64,000 bases of DNA from Burkholderia metallica (GCF_902832845.1 NZ_CADFDB010000001.1:1364001-1428000), one strand, 5' to 3'. Shown: positions 19,026-28,397, numbered from the stretch's first letter. Numbers and translations: made by a program. The notes: generated by a model not told the origin, from the sequence alone.

Positions 19026-21320
19026 GTGAACCGCTCCGAACTGCTCGCGCGCGACGGCTGCCTGACCGTGATCCGGCCGCCCCCGCCGCCCGTCAAGCCG
19101 GCGCCCGGCCAGCCGGGCAGCCTGTCGTCCTACGTGCCGGCGCTGCCCGAGGTGTTCGTCGCGATCCTCGACGACGGCCGCATCCTCGCATTCAACGGCC
19201 ACGTCGATCTCGGCACCGGCATCCGGACGTCGCTCGCGCAGATCGTCGCCGAGGAACTCGACGTGCCGGCCGCGCGCGTGACGATGGTGCTCGGCGACAC
19301 CGCCGCGACACCGAACCAGGGCCCGACCATCGCGAGCGCGACGATCCAGATTTCCGCGGCACCGCTGCGCTGCGCCGCCGCGCAGGCGCGTCACGCGCTG
19401 CTCGCGCTCGCCGCCGAACGGTTCGGAGCAGACGCGGCGCAACTGCACGTCGACGACGCGACGATCTCGGCGAACGGACACACGGCAACGTTCGCCGCGC
19501 TCGTCGCCGCGCGCCGGATCGCGCTGACGCTGGACCTGAGCACCCGCACGAAGGACCCCGCCCGATACCGGATCGTCGGCCGTTCGTCGCCGCGCGTCGA
19601 CCTGCCCGCGAAGGCGACCGGCCAGCTCACGTTCGTGCACGACGTGCGCGTGCCGGGCATGCTGCACGGCCGCGTCGTGCGGCCGCCGTATGCGGGCCAC
19701 GACAGCGGCGCATTCGTCGGCACGTCGCTCGTCGACGTCGACCGCGCGTCGGTGGCCGACGTGCCGGGGCTCGTGGCCGTCGTGACGATCGGCGATTTCG
19801 TCGGCGTGGTGGCCGAGCGCGAGGAACACGCGATCCGCGCGGCGCGGCAGTTGCGCGTGACGTGGCGGCCGCTCCCCGTGCTGCCGCCGCTCGACGAGCC
19901 GGCCGCCGCGATCGCCGCCGCGCCGGCCACGCGCCGCGTGCTGCTCGATGAAGGCGACGTCGACGCCGCGCGTGCGCAGGCCGACACGATCACGCTGTCG
20001 CGCACCTATGCGTGGCCGTACCAGATGCACGGCTCGATCGGCCCGTCCTGCGCGCTCGCCGACTACCGCGCGCCCGGCTGCGGCCGGATCACCGTGTGGT
20101 CCGGCACGCAGAATCCCGTGTCGCTGCGCTACGACCTCGCGACGCTCATCGCGCGCGACGAAGCCGATTTCGACGTCGTGCGGATGGAAGCGGCCGGCTG
20201 CTACGGCCGCAACGGCGCGGACGACGTATGCGGCGACGCGCTGCTGCTGTCGCGCGCGGTCGGCCGCCCGGTGCGCGTGCAGCTCTCGCGCGCGGACGAA
20301 CATCTGTGGGAACCGAAAGGCACGGGCCAGCTGATGCAGGTGACCGGCACCGTCACGCGCGACGGCCACCTGCTCGGCTACGACTTCACGACGCGCTATC
20401 CGTCCAACGACGCGCCGCTGCTCGCGGCGCTGCTGACCGGCGCGATCGCGCCCGGGCCGCGCGTGTTCGAGATGGGCGACCGCACGGCCGTGTCGCCGTA
20501 CGCGAGCCCGCATCGCCGCTTCGTCTGCGAGGATCTCGCGCCGCTCGTGCGCGCGTCGTGGCTGCGCGGCGTGTCGGCGCTGCCGAACTCGTTCGCGCAC
20601 GATGCGTTCGCCGACGAATGCGCGGCGCTGACCGGCGTCGATCCGCTCGCGTTCCGGCTGCGTCATCTGCAGGATGCGCGCGCGATCGAACTGCTGCAGG
20701 CGGTGGCCGAGCGCGCGGGTTGGACACCACGTGTGCCGCGCCAAGATCGCGAGCGCGACGGGTCGCGGCACGTGCACGGCCGCGGCATCGCGTACGCGCG
20801 CTACGTCCACAGCCGCTTCCCCGGTTTCGGCGCGGCGTGGTCGGCATGGATCGTCGACCTGAGCGTCGATCGCGTGTCGGGCGAGATCCGTATCGAACGC
20901 GTCACGGTCGGCCAGGACACGGGCACGATGATCAATCCCGACGGCGTGCGCCATCAGATCCACGGCAACGTGATCCAGGTATTGAGCCGCACGCTGAAGG
21001 AGCGCGTGCGCTTCGCCGACGGCAAGGTCGCGTCGCGCGAATGGGCGAGCTATCCGATCCTCACCTTCGCGGAAGTGCCGGACGTCGACGTCGTGCTGAT
21101 GCCGAGGCAGGGCGAGCCGCCGCTCGGCGCGGGCGAATCGGCGTCGGTGCCGGGCCCCGCCGCCGTCGCGAACGCGTTGTTCGATGCGACCGGCGTGCGG
21201 TTCTACGCGCCGCCGTTTACGCCGGAGACGGTCCGCGCCGCGTTGCGCGACGCAGGCCGGTTGATGACGGTCGGTGCGGTCGATGCGGTCGGTGCGCAAA
21301 CGGCAGCCGGCACGGTCTAG
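19026..21320 (+). CDS. nicB: Molybdopterin-binding catalytic subunit of a xanthine-dehydrogenase-family hydroxylase (NicB-type)
   Basis: A 764-residue molybdenum subunit with both halves of the domain: an N-terminal GHVDLGTGIRTSL segment, GCYGRNGADD (a cofactor-binding loop), ESA-type linkers, and near the C-terminus GAGESASVPGP containing the catalytic glutamate. This is the part missing from the cytochrome-bearing NicB-like protein in the opposite unit. Together with NicA and that protein it should hydroxylate nicotinate at C6 using water. No twin-arginine signal is seen. The start is GTG with AGGA upstream. It lies 222 bp after nicF. Because NicB of Pseudomonas is one fused chain, the symbol is applied here by domain only. 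Confidence 0.8.
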   Translation: MNRSELLARDGCLTVIRPPPPPVKPAPGQPGSLSSYVPALPEVFVAILDDGRILAFNGHVDLGTGIRTSLAQIVAEELDVPAARVTMVLGDTAATPNQGPTIASATIQISAAPLRCAAAQARHALLALAAERFGADAAQLHVDDATISANGHTATFAALVAARRIALTLDLSTRTKDPARYRIVGRSSPRVDLPAKATGQLTFVHDVRVPGMLHGRVVRPPYAGHDSGAFVGTSLVDVDRASVADVPGLVAVVTIGDFVGVVAEREEHAIRAARQLRVTWRPLPVLPPLDEPAAAIAAAPATRRVLLDEGDVDAARAQADTITLSRTYAWPYQMHGSIGPSCALADYRAPGCGRITVWSGTQNPVSLRYDLATLIARDEADFDVVRMEAAGCYGRNGADDVCGDALLLSRAVGRPVRVQLSRADEHLWEPKGTGQLMQVTGTVTRDGHLLGYDFTTRYPSNDAPLLAALLTGAIAPGPRVFEMGDRTAVSPYASPHRRFVCEDLAPLVRASWLRGVSALPNSFAHDAFADECAALTGVDPLAFRLRHLQDARAIELLQAVAERAGWTPRVPRQDRERDGSRHVHGRGIAYARYVHSRFPGFGAAWSAWIVDLSVDRVSGEIRIERVTVGQDTGTMINPDGVRHQIHGNVIQVLSRTLKERVRFADGKVASREWASYPILTFAEVPDVDVVLMPRQGEPPLGAGESASVPGPAAVANALFDATGVRFYAPPFTPETVRAALRDAGRLMTVGAVDAVGAQTAAGTV

Positions 21321-21366
21321 AGGCCACGGGTTTCATCGCGGGATCGCGCCCGACGGGCGGCGCACG

Positions 21367-21813
21367 TCACGCGTCGCCGTCTTCGTCCATCATCTTGCGC
21401 AGCAGGAACTGCAGCGCGACCCGTTCGCCCGGATTGAGCGTGCCATACGTGCGCTCCGTCACCTGCCGCGCGAACGGCACCGTGCGGTCGATCAGCGCGA
21501 GGCCCGTAGCGGTCGCGCGCACGATCAGCTTGCGGCCGTCGTTCGGATCGGGCAGCACCTCGACCAGTGCACGCGCCTTCAGTCGATCGACCACGCCGCG
21601 AATCGTCGCCTGGTCGATCGCGGTTGCCTTGACGATGTCGTTGAGCGAGCACGCCTGGCGCTCCTTGACCGCGCACAGCGTGACGAACTGCGCGGCCGTG
21701 AGATCCGAATCGGGGATCGCTTCCTGGAAGATCGACACGTGCCGCTGATACGCGCGGCGCAGCAAGTGCCCGATCTGATCGTGAAAGTCGTAGGAATCCT
21801 TCGAAGACGCCAT
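21367..21813 (-). CDS. nicR: MarR-family regulator of nicotinate degradation
   Basis: A 148-residue MarR protein with a winged helix at about 30-100 (LNDIVKATAIDQATIRGVVDRLKARALV followed by the wing NDGRKLIVRAT) between helices used for dimerisation. Its place between the nic catabolic genes and nicT fits NicR, which in Pseudomonas represses nic promoters until 6-hydroxynicotinate is present. It converges with the molybdopterin subunit gene, leaving 46 bp between stops. I chose the ATG at 21813; a longer frame to 21912 would cover a GTGTAC site. Autoregulation is plausible. Confidence 0.85.
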   Translation of the reverse strand: MASSKDSYDFHDQIGHLLRRAYQRHVSIFQEAIPDSDLTAAQFVTLCAVKERQACSLNDIVKATAIDQATIRGVVDRLKARALVEVLPDPNDGRKLIVRATATGLALIDRTVPFARQVTERTYGTLNPGERVALQFLLRKMMDEDGDA

Positions 21814-21853
21814 GAAAGTGCAGGCCCACGCCGCATGTAAGGGAAAGACAAGC

Positions 21854-21865
21854 AGTGTACACCCT
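21854..21865. promoter_or_regulatory. GTGTAC palindrome upstream of nicR
   Basis: AGTGTACACCCT contains the core GTGTAC common to the other nic sites and lies about 40 bp before the nicR start. The match outside the core is poor. It could serve autoregulation. Confidence 0.3.
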
Positions 21866-22236
21866 CCATTCGGCGCGACCGGCCGGCGGGGTGCCGCTTC
21901 ATTGCGGTGCATCAGGATGCGCGGTGGTCAGCGCGCGGTGCGCCCGACGATCGCCCGACACGGCTTGCCTCGTCCGCCGCGCGCGTCGCCGCGACTGGCG
22001 CCGCCGCAGGGGCAAGCCGGTTTCCGCGCAGATGCTCGAGCGCATTGGCAGACTTCCGTTCACACACTCTACTTTTAAGCGCATACGCACGAATTTTGCG
22101 CATGCCGCCCGCACCTGTCCTCTTCTTATAAATCGTACGACTTTCCGTAAAAAACCTCGTTCCAAACGCAGTTTTTCACACGTAAACACCCTCCTCACGG
22201 CGGCCGGATTCATGCCTGTGCGATTCGGTATTTTCT
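21866..22236. other. AT-enriched intergenic control region between nicR and nicT
   Basis: Together with the two flanking sites this is a 535-bp gap between divergent genes. It has no convincing gene. The part at about 22070-22200 is clearly AT-richer than its surroundings (runs such as TTCTTATAAATCGT and GTAAAAAACC), suggesting promoters and a long leader for nicT. Confidence 0.4.
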
Positions 22237-22249
22237 AGTGTGTACGCTA
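22237..22249 (+). promoter_or_regulatory. Candidate NicR operator upstream of nicT
   Basis: AGTGTGTACGCTA, identical in 13 of 13 positions to the site before nicC. With the preceding T it gives the interrupted dyad TAG-N-GT-NN-AC-N-CTA. It lies 100 bp upstream of the nicT start. Shared use of one regulator across the two nic units is the simplest reading. Confidence 0.6.
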
Positions 22250-22348
22250 TTTAATTGCCGTGATATACAGACTCCAGTGCGCAGCGGAACGTCCGCTCGC
22301 GTCGATCGGCCACCCATTCATCCGTCACATTCGAACAGGGGCAATCCC

Positions 22349-23656
22349 ATGTCTACCGCACACCCGAGCGCCGCCGTTTCCCCCGACGGCGCGCTGCACG
22401 GCAATCTGTATCGCAAGGTCACGCTGCGCCTGATCACCCTCTTCTGCCTGTGCTACTTCGCGGCCTATCTCGACCGCATCAACATCGGGCTCGCGAAACT
22501 CCAGATGCTCGACGCGCTGAAGTTCAGCGATACCGTGTACGGGCTCGGCGCCGGCCTGTTCTTCGCCGGCTACATCCTGTTCGAAGTCCCGAGCAACCTG
22601 GTGCTGCAACGCGTCGGCGCGAAGCTGTGGATCGCGCGGATCATGATCACGTGGGGGCTGCTGTCGGGGGCGACGATGTTCGTGCACACGCCGATGCAGT
22701 TCTACGTCGTGCGCTTCCTGCTCGGCGCGGCCGAGGCCGGCTTCCTGCCCGGCGTGCTGCTGTACCTGACGCAGTGGTATCCCGATGCGCGCCGCGCGCG
22801 GATCGTCGCGCTGTTCATGGTCGGGCTGCCGCTGTCGAGCATGATCGGCAGCCCGATTTCCGGCTGGATCATGCGTGCGTTCGACGGCGCGCACGGGCTC
22901 GGCGGCTGGCAGTGGTTGTTTCTGCTCGAAGCGCTGCCGTCGGTGCTGCTCGGCTTCGCGGTGCTGCGCTGGCTGCCCAACGGCATCGAATCCGCGCACT
23001 GGCTGAACGCCGACGAGAAGCGCACGTTGCGCGCGAATCTCGACGCCGATCCGGCCGGCAACAAGAGTCATGCACTCGCCAACGCGTTCTCCGATCCGAA
23101 GGTATGGGCGCTCGGCCTGATCGACCTGTGCGTGCTGCTCGGCCTCTATGCGGTGAGCTTCTGGCTACCGACGATCCTGCGCGACACCGGCGTGAAGGAC
23201 GCGTATCACATCGGCTGGCTGATGGTGATTCCGAATGCCGCGGCCGTGCTCGCGACGCTGTACTGCGGCGCCAGCTCCGACCGCGCGCGCGAGCGCCGCT
23301 GGCATATCGTCGTGCCCTTCATGGTGTCGGCCGTCGCGCTGGCGATCGCGGCATCGTCGTCGCACGGCACGTTCGGCACGGTGCTGCTGTTCTCGCTGAT
23401 CAACGCGGGCGCGGCCGCCGCGATGCCGGTCGTCTGGGCATTGCCGTCGACGTTCCTGAAAGGGCCGGCCGCAGCCGGCGGGATCGCGTTCGCGTGCTCG
23501 ATCGCGAACCTCGGCGGATTCGGCAGCACCTATTTCATCGGCTGGCTGCGCGACACGTTTCATACGCAAAGCGCGGGGTTGTACGGTTTCGCCGCATGCA
23601 TGGTGGTCGGCTGCGCACTCGCGCTCGCCTATCCGGCCCGGCTCGTGAACCGCTGA
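22349..23656 (+). CDS. nicT: MFS transporter, likely nicotinate uptake
   Basis: A 435-residue carrier of the anion:cation symporter branch of the MFS, with about twelve membrane segments. Early residues YFAAYLDRINIGLAK and FEVPSNLVLQRVG are typical of this group (phthalate, hexuronate and NicT-like transporters). It closes the nic cluster and has its own candidate NicR site. In Pseudomonas NicT is proposed to import the intermediate 6-hydroxynicotinate or related pyridines; the exact substrate here is inferred. The ATG at 22349 follows a GGGG-containing leader. Confidence 0.82.
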   Translation: MSTAHPSAAVSPDGALHGNLYRKVTLRLITLFCLCYFAAYLDRINIGLAKLQMLDALKFSDTVYGLGAGLFFAGYILFEVPSNLVLQRVGAKLWIARIMITWGLLSGATMFVHTPMQFYVVRFLLGAAEAGFLPGVLLYLTQWYPDARRARIVALFMVGLPLSSMIGSPISGWIMRAFDGAHGLGGWQWLFLLEALPSVLLGFAVLRWLPNGIESAHWLNADEKRTLRANLDADPAGNKSHALANAFSDPKVWALGLIDLCVLLGLYAVSFWLPTILRDTGVKDAYHIGWLMVIPNAAAVLATLYCGASSDRARERRWHIVVPFMVSAVALAIAASSSHGTFGTVLLFSLINAGAAAAMPVVWALPSTFLKGPAAAGGIAFACSIANLGGFGSTYFIGWLRDTFHTQSAGLYGFAACMVVGCALALAYPARLVNR

Positions 23657-23951
23657 CGCCACACGCTGCCCGCGCGGTACGGTCGTTTTTACAACCGCGC
23701 CGATCGCCGGGCCACCTCGCCCCCCCACGCGCCGCGCTCCGACGGCGCGTGCGCGCGTCCCGCCGCCGCTTCCCGTCGCCCGCCTCGTCACTTTCTCGCC
23801 GCCCCGCGCCGTGCAGGCACACCGCTTGCGCCATCCACGCGCCCGCCGATCCGGCGGACAGCCATCCTTCCCTCAACCGGCGTTGCGCCCCGCGCGACTT
23901 TTCGCGCGGCGACCCCGCATCGCAAGCAGGCTCCCTGAACGAGAGGACAAC
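23657..23951. other. Intergenic region after nicT
   Basis: About 295 bp with a GTCGTTTTT run at 23684-23692 that may end nicT transcription without a clear hairpin, then C-rich sequence and the leader of the DUF4397 lipoprotein, which carries a GAGAGGA ribosome site. No gene is seen. Confidence 0.3.
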
Positions 23952-24716
23952 ATGAAATCAATACGAACGCTGGTAGCCCTGTGCTCGGTCGTTTCCGTAC
24001 TCGCGGCATGTGGCGGCGACGGTAACGACGCCGGCACGGTACTCGGTATCTCGAAGCCGCAGGCGCGCTTCATCAACGCGGTCCCGGCCGGGCCGAACCT
24101 CGATTACTACCTGAATGCGAAGCTCGACCAGTCGGGCATCGCGTACAAGGGCGTGACGCGCTATCACGACGTCGATTCGGGCACGCAGAACGCCAGCTAC
24201 GATGTGTCCGGCACGACGTCGACGGTCGCCTCGCAATCGTTCAGCGCGGCGAACGGCCACCACTACACGACGATCGCGCTGCCGAGCACGACGTCGCTGA
24301 TCTCGGTGATCGACGATCCGTACGACAAGGGCCTGCTGTCCGACAAGGCGCGCGTGCGCAGCTTCAACGCATCGCCGAATGCGCAGAACGTCGACGTGTA
24401 CGTCGTGCCGCCGGGCACCGACATCACGACGCAGAGCCCGACGATGGCGGGCACCGCGTACCAGAACGCCGTGCCGGCGTCGACGCAGGATTCGGTCTAC
24501 CTGAACGGCGGCAGCTACCAGGTGATCGTCACGACGGCCGGCAGCAAGACGCCGATCCTCAAGACCGCGCCGGTCAACATCAACAACAATGCCGACTGGC
24601 TGCTCCTGACGATTCCGTCCGGCGGGGTCGGCGACGTGACGCCGAACGACATTCACGTGCTCGTCGCGCAGGGCAACGACGCCGATACGTCCGCGCAGGA
24701 ACTGGGTCCGCAGTAA
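23952..24716 (+). CDS. DUF4397-domain lipoprotein
   Basis: A 254-residue lipoprotein. The signal ends in the lipobox VLAAC near residue 20. Two DUF4397 repeats follow (about 35-120 and 130-225), recognised by RFINAVPAGPNLDYYLN and, in the second, RVRSFNASPNAQNVDVYV. The domain is beta-rich and found in surface or periplasmic proteins of unknown role. It stands alone and ends in a strong hairpin. The ATG at 23952 has a good ribosome site. Confidence 0.8.
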   Translation: MKSIRTLVALCSVVSVLAACGGDGNDAGTVLGISKPQARFINAVPAGPNLDYYLNAKLDQSGIAYKGVTRYHDVDSGTQNASYDVSGTTSTVASQSFSAANGHHYTTIALPSTTSLISVIDDPYDKGLLSDKARVRSFNASPNAQNVDVYVVPPGTDITTQSPTMAGTAYQNAVPASTQDSVYLNGGSYQVIVTTAGSKTPILKTAPVNINNNADWLLLTIPSGGVGDVTPNDIHVLVAQGNDADTSAQELGPQ

Positions 24717-24730
24717 GGGCCTGAAACGGT

Positions 24731-24765
24731 CGAGGCGGCCGGTGCGCTCGGCACCGGCCGCCTCG
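24731..24765. terminator. Strong hairpin between two converging genes
   Basis: A perfect 15-bp stem (CGAGGCGGCCGGTGC and its complement) with a five-base loop lies 14 bp after the DUF4397 stop and 17 bp beyond the stop of the converging gene. There is no T tract, but the position suits a bidirectional terminator. Confidence 0.6.
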
Positions 24766-24782
24766 ATGGTTCGACCTCCGTA

Positions 24783-25334
24783 TCAATCGGTCCGCTCGAA
24801 GCGGATCACGTGCTCGGCGCGCGTACTGCTGCCGTGCTCGACATCGACGTCGCCGACGTGGCGCACGCGCCAGCCCGGCCGGGTCGCGATCTGCGGCAGG
24901 TTGCCCGATGACCGGCTCTCGATTCCGCCGAGCCCCTGGTCCGGCGTGTCGACCGCGTCGTCGAGCGACGCATTCGAATAGATCACGTTGTCCTGCCGTT
25001 CCGACGCGCCGCTGCGCGCCTGGAGGCCCTTGCCGTCGACGTCGACCGTGCTGTCGGTCATCGCCATGTTCGCGTTGTCGAGCGTGACGATCCGGCCGGC
25101 GGCCCGGCGCACCGGGTCACCGCTGTCGACCGCATGCGCGTCGACGTCGATCGGCGGCAGGCCCGTCGGCATCTTCCCGGCGATCGCCTCGGGCGTCAGC
25201 GGGCGCTGCGCGACCTCCGCCGCCTGGGTCGCCGCATCCGGCATGTCGCCGCCGGCCGCCGGCGTCTTTACCGGGCTCTTCTCGATCTGTTCGCGCTGCT
25301 TTTCCGGGGTTGAGTTCGATTCCGCGTTCTGCAT
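24783..25334 (-). CDS. Hypothetical protein, 183 residues
   Basis: I do not recognise this protein. It is hydrophilic, with no signal peptide or membrane segment. The first 50 residues are rich in Gln, Glu, Ala and Pro and are probably disordered; the middle carries DVDAHAVDSGDPVRRAAG, and the C-terminus is acidic and basic in alternation. The ATG at 25334 has a strong AAGGAGGT ribosome site, which supports translation. A similar leader (GGAGGT) precedes the next gene on the strand. It may be a stress- or envelope-related protein, but nothing shows this. Confidence 0.6.
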   Translation of the reverse strand: MQNAESNSTPEKQREQIEKSPVKTPAAGGDMPDAATQAAEVAQRPLTPEAIAGKMPTGLPPIDVDAHAVDSGDPVRRAAGRIVTLDNANMAMTDSTVDVDGKGLQARSGASERQDNVIYSNASLDDAVDTPDQGLGGIESRSSGNLPQIATRPGWRVRHVGDVDVEHGSSTRAEHVIRFERTD

Positions 25335-25544
25335 CGCACCTCCTTGCCCGGCCGGCGAACGCCGGCTTCATGCGGGCGTCGCCGGTCCGGAAATCGCTAC
25401 AACGATTCTTGCAAATCCTTCATGCGCACGGCCGCGCGCACGCACGCCGGCCGGCGCGCGTGCCCGGCCGGCACTGCACGGCCCTCGAACGGGCGGCGAA
25501 TCTACCGGCGCGCAGCCGGCGCCGCCCGTGCCGCGAACCGCGCG

Positions 25545-25802
25545 TCAGCCGCCGCTCGCACCGGCCGGCGCGGAGGCCGCGCCCGGCATGCTCGCGCCGC
25601 TGTCGCTGCTGCCCATCGCGCCGCTGCTCGGCATAGCCGACGGTGCGGTGGACGGCGCGGCCGACATGCCGCTCGCACCCGAGTCGGAACTCGCGGCACC
25701 GTTGTCGTTCTTCTTCTGGCAACCCGCGCCTGCCGCCAGGCCCGCAATCAGGATGCCGGCGAAGACGGCTCGCGATACGTGACGAATGGAATATCGCTGC
25801 AT
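25545..25802 (-). CDS. Small lipoprotein, Ser/Ala/Gly-rich
   Basis: An 85-residue protein with a signal peptide ending in LAAGAGC (a lipobox variant with Cys near 28), followed by a low-complexity Ser-Gly-Ala-Met tail. The GGAGGT ribosome site six bases before the ATG at 25802 supports it. Probably a surface-anchored, disordered peptide; function unknown. It is read away from the NCS1 permease gene. Confidence 0.6.
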   Translation of the reverse strand: MQRYSIRHVSRAVFAGILIAGLAAGAGCQKKNDNGAASSDSGASGMSAAPSTAPSAMPSSGAMGSSDSGASMPGAASAPAGASGG

Positions 25803-26052
25803 GACACCTCCGCTGATGTCGATGTGGATGGAACTTGTCGGCGAGCAAGCCGCATGCCGCCCGTCGTCCACCCGGCCGTACGCGCCCCATTCATTTTTCA
25901 AATACCCCCCAACGGAATATTTAATTTCCCATCATGATGGCGCCCACCCATACTCGGGAACAAATCCGAGACATAACGTCCACGGCGGCCGGGCCGGCGC
26001 AGCGCTCCCACGCTGCCGGTTTCGCGCCCCGCACATGGAAGGAGACAACGGC

Positions 26053-27585
26053 GTGCAACTGGAAGCCACCCACCGCGCGGGCATCGTGCCCCGCGCGGAC
26101 GACGCATCGCATCGAACCGATTCGGCCGCGCGCGACCCCGCGCTGAGCCCGCGGCTGCACAATCCCGACCTCGCGCCGACGAAGGCCGAGGGCCGCACGT
26201 GGGGCCGCTACAGCATCTTCGCGCTGTGGACCAACGACGTGCACAACATCGCGAACTATTCGTTCGCGATCGGGCTGTTCGCGCTCGGCCTGTCGGGCTG
26301 GCAGATGCTCGCGTCGCTCGCGATCGGCGCGATGCTCGTGTACTGCTTCATGAACCTCACCGGCTACATGGGCCAGAAGACCGGCGTGCCGTTCCCGGTG
26401 ATCAGCCGCATGAGCTTCGGCATCTACGGCGCGCTGCTGCCCGCGCTGATCCGCGCGGTGATCGCGATCGCATGGTTCGGTATCCAGACCTATCTCGCGT
26501 CGGTCGTGCTGCGCGTGCTGCTCACCGCGATCTGGCCGGGCCTCGCCGCATTCGACCAGAACGCGATCTTCGGGCTGTCGACGCTCGGCTGGGTCACGTT
26601 CGTCGCGATCTGGCTCGTGCAGATCGGCATCCTCACGTACGGGATGGAGATGGTCCGCAAGTACGAGGGGCTGGCCGGCCCGGTGATCCTCGTCACGACG
26701 CTGTCGCTCGCCGCGTGGATGTATAGCCGCACGGGCGGCCATCTCGCGATGTCGATCGGCAAGCCGATGACGGGCTTCCGGATGTGGACCGAAGTGTTCG
26801 CGGGCGGCTCGCTGTGGCTCGCGATCTACGGCACGCTGGTGCTCAACTTCTGCGATTTCGCCCGTTCGTCGCCGAGCGCGAAGACGGTGCGCGTCGGCAA
26901 CTTCTGGGGCCTGCCCGTCAACATCCTGGTGTTCGCGACGATCAGCTTCGTGCTCGCCGGCGCGCAGTTCAAGCTGAACGGCCACATCATCCACAGCCCC
27001 ACCGAAATCATCGCGACGGTGCCGAACAAGCTGTTCCTCGTGCTCGGCTGTCTCGCGTTCCTGATCGTGACGGTCGCGGTGAACATCATGGCGAACTTCG
27101 TCGCGCCGGCCTTCGTGCTGACGAGCCTCGCGCCGCACCGCCTGTCGTTTCGCCGCGCGGGCCTGATCAGCGCGACGATCGCCGTGCTGATCCTGCCGTG
27201 GAACCTGTACAACAGCCCGATCGTGATCGTCTACTTCCTGTCCGGCCTCGGTGCGCTGCTCGGCCCGCTGTACGGGATCATCACGGTCGACTACTGGCTC
27301 GTGCGCAAGCAGCGCGTGAACGTGCCCGATCTCTATACGGAAGCGCCGACCGGCGCCTACTTCTACACGCGCGGCGTGAACCGCAAGGCGCTCGCGGCGC
27401 TCGTGCCGTCCGCGCTGATCTCGATCACGCTCGCCGTCGTGCCCGCGTTCAGCGCGATGACGCCGTTCTCGTGGCTGCTCGGCGCGGCCATCGCGGGCAG
27501 CGTGTACTGGCTGACGGCCGATCGCAACCGGCAATACGACGAGCGTTCGGGCGAATCCATCGCGGTCGCCTGCGCGCGACACTGA
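26053..27585 (+). CDS. NCS1-family permease (hydantoin/allantoin/pyrimidine type)
   Basis: A 510-residue inner-membrane carrier with about twelve hydrophobic segments. The segment WTNDVHNIANYSFAIGL near residue 60 and GPLYGIITVDYW near 415 are NCS1 hallmarks. The family moves hydantoins, allantoin, cytosine or uracil with Na+ or H+. The racemase gene 22 bp downstream points to a hydantoin or allantoin substrate. I chose the GTG at 26053 with AAGGAG eight bases upstream; an in-frame ATG at 26035 lies before that ribosome site. Confidence 0.85.
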   Translation: MQLEATHRAGIVPRADDASHRTDSAARDPALSPRLHNPDLAPTKAEGRTWGRYSIFALWTNDVHNIANYSFAIGLFALGLSGWQMLASLAIGAMLVYCFMNLTGYMGQKTGVPFPVISRMSFGIYGALLPALIRAVIAIAWFGIQTYLASVVLRVLLTAIWPGLAAFDQNAIFGLSTLGWVTFVAIWLVQIGILTYGMEMVRKYEGLAGPVILVTTLSLAAWMYSRTGGHLAMSIGKPMTGFRMWTEVFAGGSLWLAIYGTLVLNFCDFARSSPSAKTVRVGNFWGLPVNILVFATISFVLAGAQFKLNGHIIHSPTEIIATVPNKLFLVLGCLAFLIVTVAVNIMANFVAPAFVLTSLAPHRLSFRRAGLISATIAVLILPWNLYNSPIVIVYFLSGLGALLGPLYGIITVDYWLVRKQRVNVPDLYTEAPTGAYFYTRGVNRKALAALVPSALISITLAVVPAFSAMTPFSWLLGAAIAGSVYWLTADRNRQYDERSGESIAVACARH

Positions 27586-27607
27586 AACACCCGCATACGG
27601 AGTCGCA

Positions 27608-28336
27608 ATGAGGATCCTGGTAGTCAACGTCAACACCACCGAGTCGATCACCGATGCGATCGCCGCGCAGGCGCAGGCCGCCGCATCGCCGGGCACGGAG
27701 ATCGTCGGGCTGACGCCGCGCTTCGGCGCGGAGTCGGTCGAAGGCAACTTCGAGAGCTACCTCGCGGCGATCGCCGTGATGGATCGCGTGCTGAGCTACG
27801 ACGAGCCATACGACGCGGTGATCCAGGCCGGCTACGGCGAACACGGCCGCGAAGGGCTGCAGGAGCTGCTGACGGTGCCCGTCGTCGACATCACCGAAGC
27901 GGCCGCGAGCGTCGCGATGCTGCTCGGCCACCGCTACTCGGTCGTGACGACGCTCGACCGCACGGTGCCGCTGATCGAGGACCGCCTGAAGCTCGCCGGG
28001 CTCGACGCGCGCTGCGCGTCGGTGCGCGCGAGCGGCCTCGCGGTGCTCGAACTCGAAGAGAACCCGGCCCGCGCGATCGAATCGATCGTCGGCCAGGCCG
28101 AGCGCGCGGTGAAGGACGATCACGCCGAAGTGATCTGCCTCGGCTGCGGCGGGATGGCCGGCCTCGACCGGCAGATCGAGGAATGCACGGGCGTGCCGGT
28201 CGTCGACGGCGTGTCGGCCGCGGTCGCGCTCGCCGAGTCGCTGGTGCGCCTGAAACTGAAGACGTCGAAGGTCCGCACGTACGCGCCGCCGCGCGCGAAG
28301 CGGATCGTCGGCTGGCCGGGCACCTTCGCAAAATGA
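27608..28336 (+). CDS. Hydantoin/allantoin racemase-like protein (Asp/Glu racemase family)
   Basis: A 242-residue protein of the HyuE/HpxA-type racemase family: N-terminal ILVVNVNT, then a second domain with CLGCGGMAG. Hydantoin racemases use two cysteines. The second corresponds to Cys180, with Cys177 nearby. The first position, normally Cys in a CF-D-PG block, is Tyr76 here (AGYGEHG). A one-base racemase or another reaction, such as an amide or decarboxylase role, is therefore possible. It is the second gene of a probable operon with the NCS1 permease, which suggests a ring-nitrogen substrate. Confidence 0.75.
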   Translation: MRILVVNVNTTESITDAIAAQAQAAASPGTEIVGLTPRFGAESVEGNFESYLAAIAVMDRVLSYDEPYDAVIQAGYGEHGREGLQELLTVPVVDITEAAASVAMLLGHRYSVVTTLDRTVPLIEDRLKLAGLDARCASVRASGLAVLELEENPARAIESIVGQAERAVKDDHAEVICLGCGGMAGLDRQIEECTGVPVVDGVSAAVALAESLVRLKLKTSKVRTYAPPRAKRIVGWPGTFAK

Positions 28337-28397
28337 TGCGCGGCCGGCCCGCCCCCGCATCGCACTCGGGCATCGCGTCGCCGGGACGCGTATCGGC

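Noticed and set aside
17292-21299. Very long leftward open frame (more than 1300 codons) opposite nicX, nicF and the molybdopterin subunit
   Set aside because: It is the antisense of well-supported genes, is extremely Arg-rich and has no domain; an artefact of high GC at third positions.
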